NCBI GenBank assembly: GCA_903825095.1 | Contig: CAIJZF010000205.1 | Coordinates: 1 to 17,970 of the forward strand | Length of the DNA stretch: 17,970 nucleotides | Direction: 5' to 3' | DNA from: an uncultured Bacteroidota bacterium | GTDB taxonomy: Bacteria; Bacteroidota; Bacteroidia; Chitinophagales; Chitinophagaceae | In this document: positions 15,611 to 17,970 of the stretch, in pieces | How positions within the stretch are numbered: position 1 is the first letter of the stretch | Layout of the letters: the number at the start of each line of letters is the position of its first letter | The notes under the pieces: generated by a model | Seen by the model: the letters and a program-made list of their open reading frames with translations, nothing else | Databases searched by the model: none | What the model was told of the DNA's origin: nothing | Position numbers and translations under genes: made by a program

Positions 15611-16501
15611 TTATTTTAATAAAACCTGCTTTGGTTCAACAGTAGACGCGTTAAACCAAGTAATACTAGGGTCTCGCTTAAACCAGGTCATTTGGCGTTT
15701 TGCGTAATGACGGGTGTTTTGTTGAATATTTTCAATCACTTTTTCCTTACTTATTTTGCCCTCAAAATAGTCCTTCCATTCACTATAACCTACTGTTTGT
15801 AATGCGTTTAAATGGGCAACTGCTTCTAAGCTTTTTACCTCCTTTTCCAAACCCTCTTCGACCATAGTCAGTACTCTTGCATTAATTCTCTCATACAATT
15901 CTTCCCTATCTAATTCTAAACCAATTTTCACAATTTTAAAGGGCCTCTCCACTGCTTTTTTATTTTGAAAACTAGTTATAGAAGAACCAGTTCCTAGCAT
16001 TACTTCTAAGGCGCGCATTAATCGCTGCGGGTTTTTTTGCTCTCCCTTTTCCCAATACTGAGGGTCTTTTACCGATACTTCTTTTTGCAACCAGCGTAAA
16101 CCTAATTTCTCATACTGTGCTATAATATTTTCTCGAATTTCAGCGTCAATAGCAGGTATTAAATCAAGGCCTTCGCAAAATGCTTTAATATACAAACCCG
16201 TTCCACCTACCATCACCACTGCCTCATTTCTAGTGAATAAATTTTCTAGTTTTTCCAAGGCCCAATTTTCATAAAAAGAGGCATTGATATTTTCATTAAC
16301 AGAATGTGATGCAATAAAATGATGAGGGACTGCTTTTAATTCATCAGCACTGGGTCTGGCTACTCCAATATTCATTTCCTTGTAACACTGACGTGCATCT
16401 GCTGAAATAATTTCGGTACCTAATGCTTTGGCAAGCGCAATAGCAAAGCTTGTTTTTCCTACAGCTGTAGGACCCACCACTATGTAAACGGTTTTAGACA
16501 A
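15611..16501 (-). CDS. miaA: tRNA dimethylallyltransferase
   Basis: MiaA transfers a dimethylallyl group to the N6 of adenosine 37 in tRNAs that read UNN codons. The 296-residue protein starts with the P-loop GPTAVGKT (10-17). It continues with IISADARQCYKEMNIGVARP (31-50), where Asp35 is the conserved catalytic acid. VMVGGTGLYIKAFCEGLD is the standard family block for substrate binding, and NTRHYAKRQMTWFKRD near the C-terminus is the conserved tRNA-binding stretch. Full length is normal. One oddity is Ala36 where the family DSxQxY motif has Ser. It follows the pRiA4b-like gene after 52 bases on the same strand and precedes the M16 pair by 125 bases. Confidence 0.95.
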   Translation of the reverse strand: MSKTVYIVVGPTAVGKTSFAIALAKALGTEIISADARQCYKEMNIGVARPSADELKAVPHHFIASHSVNENINASFYENWALEKLENLFTRNEAVVMVGGTGLYIKAFCEGLDLIPAIDAEIRENIIAQYEKLGLRWLQKEVSVKDPQYWEKGEQKNPQRLMRALEVMLGTGSSITSFQNKKAVERPFKIVKIGLELDREELYERINARVLTMVEEGLEKEVKSLEAVAHLNALQTVGYSEWKDYFEGKISKEKVIENIQQNTRHYAKRQMTWFKRDPSITWFNASTVEPKQVLLK

Positions 16502-16553
16502 AATCTTGGACTAATTTAAATTTGAAATAAAAAACGACTGTGAAATTTTACAA

Positions 16554-17183
16554 CTAAAAAGCTTCTCCTTCGAAAAACCCAGAACCAGACTCATTATCCT
16601 GATTATTATCGTCAGCATCTTCTTCTGATGCATCATCCTGTTCTTCATCATCATCAGCACCTTTCGTGTCTTCTTCTCCTTCTTCACCAAATCCATCAGC
16701 GCCCTCATTTAAATCATACTTCTCTTCAATGTCTGCAAACTTTTCACCTAGTAAACCCTTGGTGCCATATTGCATAGGACCTACTCCTTCAATACGAGAC
16801 ACTAATGGATATTCTAAATTCATATCCGCATCGGCATTTTTTATAACCTGAATAAGCTCAATTAAAAAAGACCATGACTTAACAAAATCGTACTCGTAAA
16901 TAAAATGCTGATTGGTATCAATGATTTCTGAACTAATGGCTGTTTCTGCCATTAACAAAGGAGGTACTTTATATTCACGATCATATACTTCTTTGCTTAT
17001 CTCTCTTCCTCTTTTCCAAATATCATTGCTTCTGTAAAAAGTAGCATCATGCTTTTGGTCAAACTCAAAAGCTTTTAATATAATAGTATGTAAGTCTTGA
17101 AAATTTTGTGTGTGTTTCACCAAAACATCACGGTATATCGCATCATCCTCTTCCCAATAAACTCTAAATTTTAATACGGCCAT
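16554..17183 (-). CDS. Plasmid pRiA4b ORF-3-like protein with acidic tail
   Basis: The 209-residue protein begins with a compact domain (about 1-152): LKFRVYWEEDDAIYRDVLVK, then FQDLHTIILKAFEFDQKHDATFY, SFLIELIQVI and YPLVSRIEGVGPMQYG. This order (beta strands, a helix with L..II..AF.FD..H...F, and a closing Y-P-x-x-x-x-x-G block) is what I recall for the pRiA4b ORF-3 (IS1096 TnpR-like) family. The biochemical function of that family is not established. The last 55 or so residues are dominated by Asp and Glu and are probably disordered. There is no signal peptide. It lies 25 bases after the CCA enzyme gene and 52 bases before miaA, so it is most likely co-transcribed with tRNA-processing genes. 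I see no transposase or inverted repeats nearby. Confidence 0.82.
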   Translation of the reverse strand: MAVLKFRVYWEEDDAIYRDVLVKHTQNFQDLHTIILKAFEFDQKHDATFYRSNDIWKRGREISKEVYDREYKVPPLLMAETAISSEIIDTNQHFIYEYDFVKSWSFLIELIQVIKNADADMNLEYPLVSRIEGVGPMQYGTKGLLGEKFADIEEKYDLNEGADGFGEEGEEDTKGADDDEEQDDASEEDADDNNQDNESGSGFFEGEAF

Positions 17184-17208
17184 TTTGGTATTTTGAAACG
17201 CTAAATTA

Positions 17209-17970
17209 CTATTTTATTATAGGAAATAAGCCTAGTTTTTCAGCTTCTTTTAACATGAAGCCATAGGCTGCCTCATAGTCATTGGGAATAACCCCATCTA
17301 ATATGGCTTCTCTAATAGCGTCTTTAATAATACCTACTTGTTTTGAAGGCTCAATAGCAAATAAATGCATAATCATTTCACCTGTGATAGGTGGCTGCCA
17401 GTTTCTAATACTATCTTTTTGTTCTACTTCAATTAATCTTTCTTTTACAAAATCAAAGCCTTGTAAATAACGCTTCACTTTTACCTTATTCTTACTGGTA
17501 ATATCGGCAGCACATAATAACATTAAGTTATCAATATCATCTCCTGCGTCAAATAATAGTCTTCTAATGGCACTATCGGTGACTGTTTCTTTAGTTAATG
17601 AAATAGGACGCAAATGAAGGGCCACTAATTTTTGCACCATTTTCATTTTTTCATTCAATGGTAATTTCAATTGCGTAAAAATTTTAGGCACCATGCGTGC
17701 CCCCACTACTTCATGTCCATGAAAGGTCCAACCAAAACCTGTTTCAAACTTTTTAGTTTTAGGTTTTGCAATATCATGTAGTAAAGCAGCCCAACGAAGC
17801 CAGATGTCCTCACTAGTAGCTGCTACATTATCTAATACTTGCAAAGTATGTGAGAAGTTATCCTTATGTCCAATACCATCAAGGGTTTCAGCACCTTCTA
17901 ATTGTAATAGAACCGGGAATATATGTTTTAATAAGCCAGCTTCTTTTAATAAGTACCAACCTTTAGAAGG
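17209..17970 (-). CDS. cca: CCA tRNA nucleotidyltransferase, HD-containing (C-terminal part)
   Basis: The gene enters from the right edge; 253 C-terminal residues are visible and the N-terminus is missing. The frame stays open from 17970 with a family-like sequence ([20 protein letters not shown]), so the TTG at 17844 is not a true start. An HD domain is evident: [16 protein letters not shown], then [13 protein letters not shown], then [15 protein letters not shown], matching the metal-binding layout found in bacterial CCA-adding enzymes that carry an HD domain. The enzyme builds or repairs the 3' CCA end of tRNA, and the HD part may remove terminal phosphates. The nucleotidyltransferase head (GxD motif) lies outside the window, so the name rests on the HD half plus neighbourhood with miaA. 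Confidence 0.87.
   Translation of the reverse strand, partial: PSKGWYLLKEAGLLKHIFPVLLQLEGAETLDGIGHKDNFSHTLQVLDNVAATSEDIWLRWAALLHDIAKPKTKKFETGFGWTFHGHEVVGARMVPKIFTQLKLPLNEKMKMVQKLVALHLRPISLTKETVTDSAIRRLLFDAGDDIDNLMLLCAADITSKNKVKVKRYLQGFDFVKERLIEVEQKDSIRNWQPPITGEMIMHLFAIEPSKQVGIIKDAIREAILDGVIPNDYEAAYGFMLKEAEKLGLFPIIK

Noticed and set aside
16554..17183. Possible insertion-element gene, from the IS1096/pRiA4b family name
   Set aside because: No transposase, terminal inverted repeats or target duplications are seen, and the gene sits within a tight housekeeping gene run.
17209..17844. Complete short HD-domain protein starting at TTG 17844
   Set aside because: The frame remains open to the right edge and the upstream residues (for example [14 protein letters not shown]) belong to the HD domain, so the gene is truncated by the window.

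Overview
This window is an ordinary, densely packed piece of a Bacteroidota chromosome, most likely from Chitinophagaceae or a close relative. The evidence is AT-rich DNA, genes with no Shine-Dalgarno sites, several exact copies of the Bacteroidota -7 promoter box (TAnnTTTG), a type IX secretion (T9SS) plug protein, a lipoprotein TamL, a type 3 prolyl-tRNA synthetase and a Bacteroidota-style small SRP RNA. I see no mobile element, phage, CRISPR array, tRNA or rRNA gene.

Layout. The left edge holds the C-terminal end of an AlkD-like DNA repair protein (+), two hairpins, then on the minus strand a small transaldolase, the SRP RNA gene (ffs; found from RNA structure, with its own promoter and terminator) and the T9SS plug gene. 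A short divergent spacer leads to an FtsX/LolC-like permease (+) that appears to start at TTG. Next come a SpoU/TrmH rRNA or tRNA methyltransferase (-) and, diverging from it with 4 bases between start codons, tamL (+). Converging on tamL is a minus-strand pair, proS-truB. Divergent from proS is a glycine/aromatic repeat lipoprotein (+), followed by a FadL/OmpP1-like beta-barrel (+). A strong bidirectional terminator separates this from a long minus-strand run: CCA-adding enzyme (5' end outside the window), a pRiA4b ORF-3-like protein with an acidic tail, miaA, and two M16 peptidase homologues.

How it fits together. Two themes run through the window. One is translation and RNA maturation: SRP RNA, TrmH-type methylation, TruB pseudouridylation, prolyl-tRNA charging, CCA addition, and MiaA isopentenylation. 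The other is the cell envelope: T9SS plug, FtsX-like permease, TamL, a repeat lipoprotein, an outer-membrane barrel and exported M16 peptidases. The M16 pair looks like a heterodimer: one subunit has the zinc site, while the other has lost it but keeps the Arg/Tyr pair that its partner lacks.

I did not find a convincing undescribed system. The items most worth a second look are the glycine/aromatic repeat lipoprotein, the pRiA4b-like protein embedded among tRNA genes, the complementary M16 pair with its extra C-terminal domain, the nearly overlapping divergent starts of the methyltransferase and tamL, and a hairpin in the proS leader.
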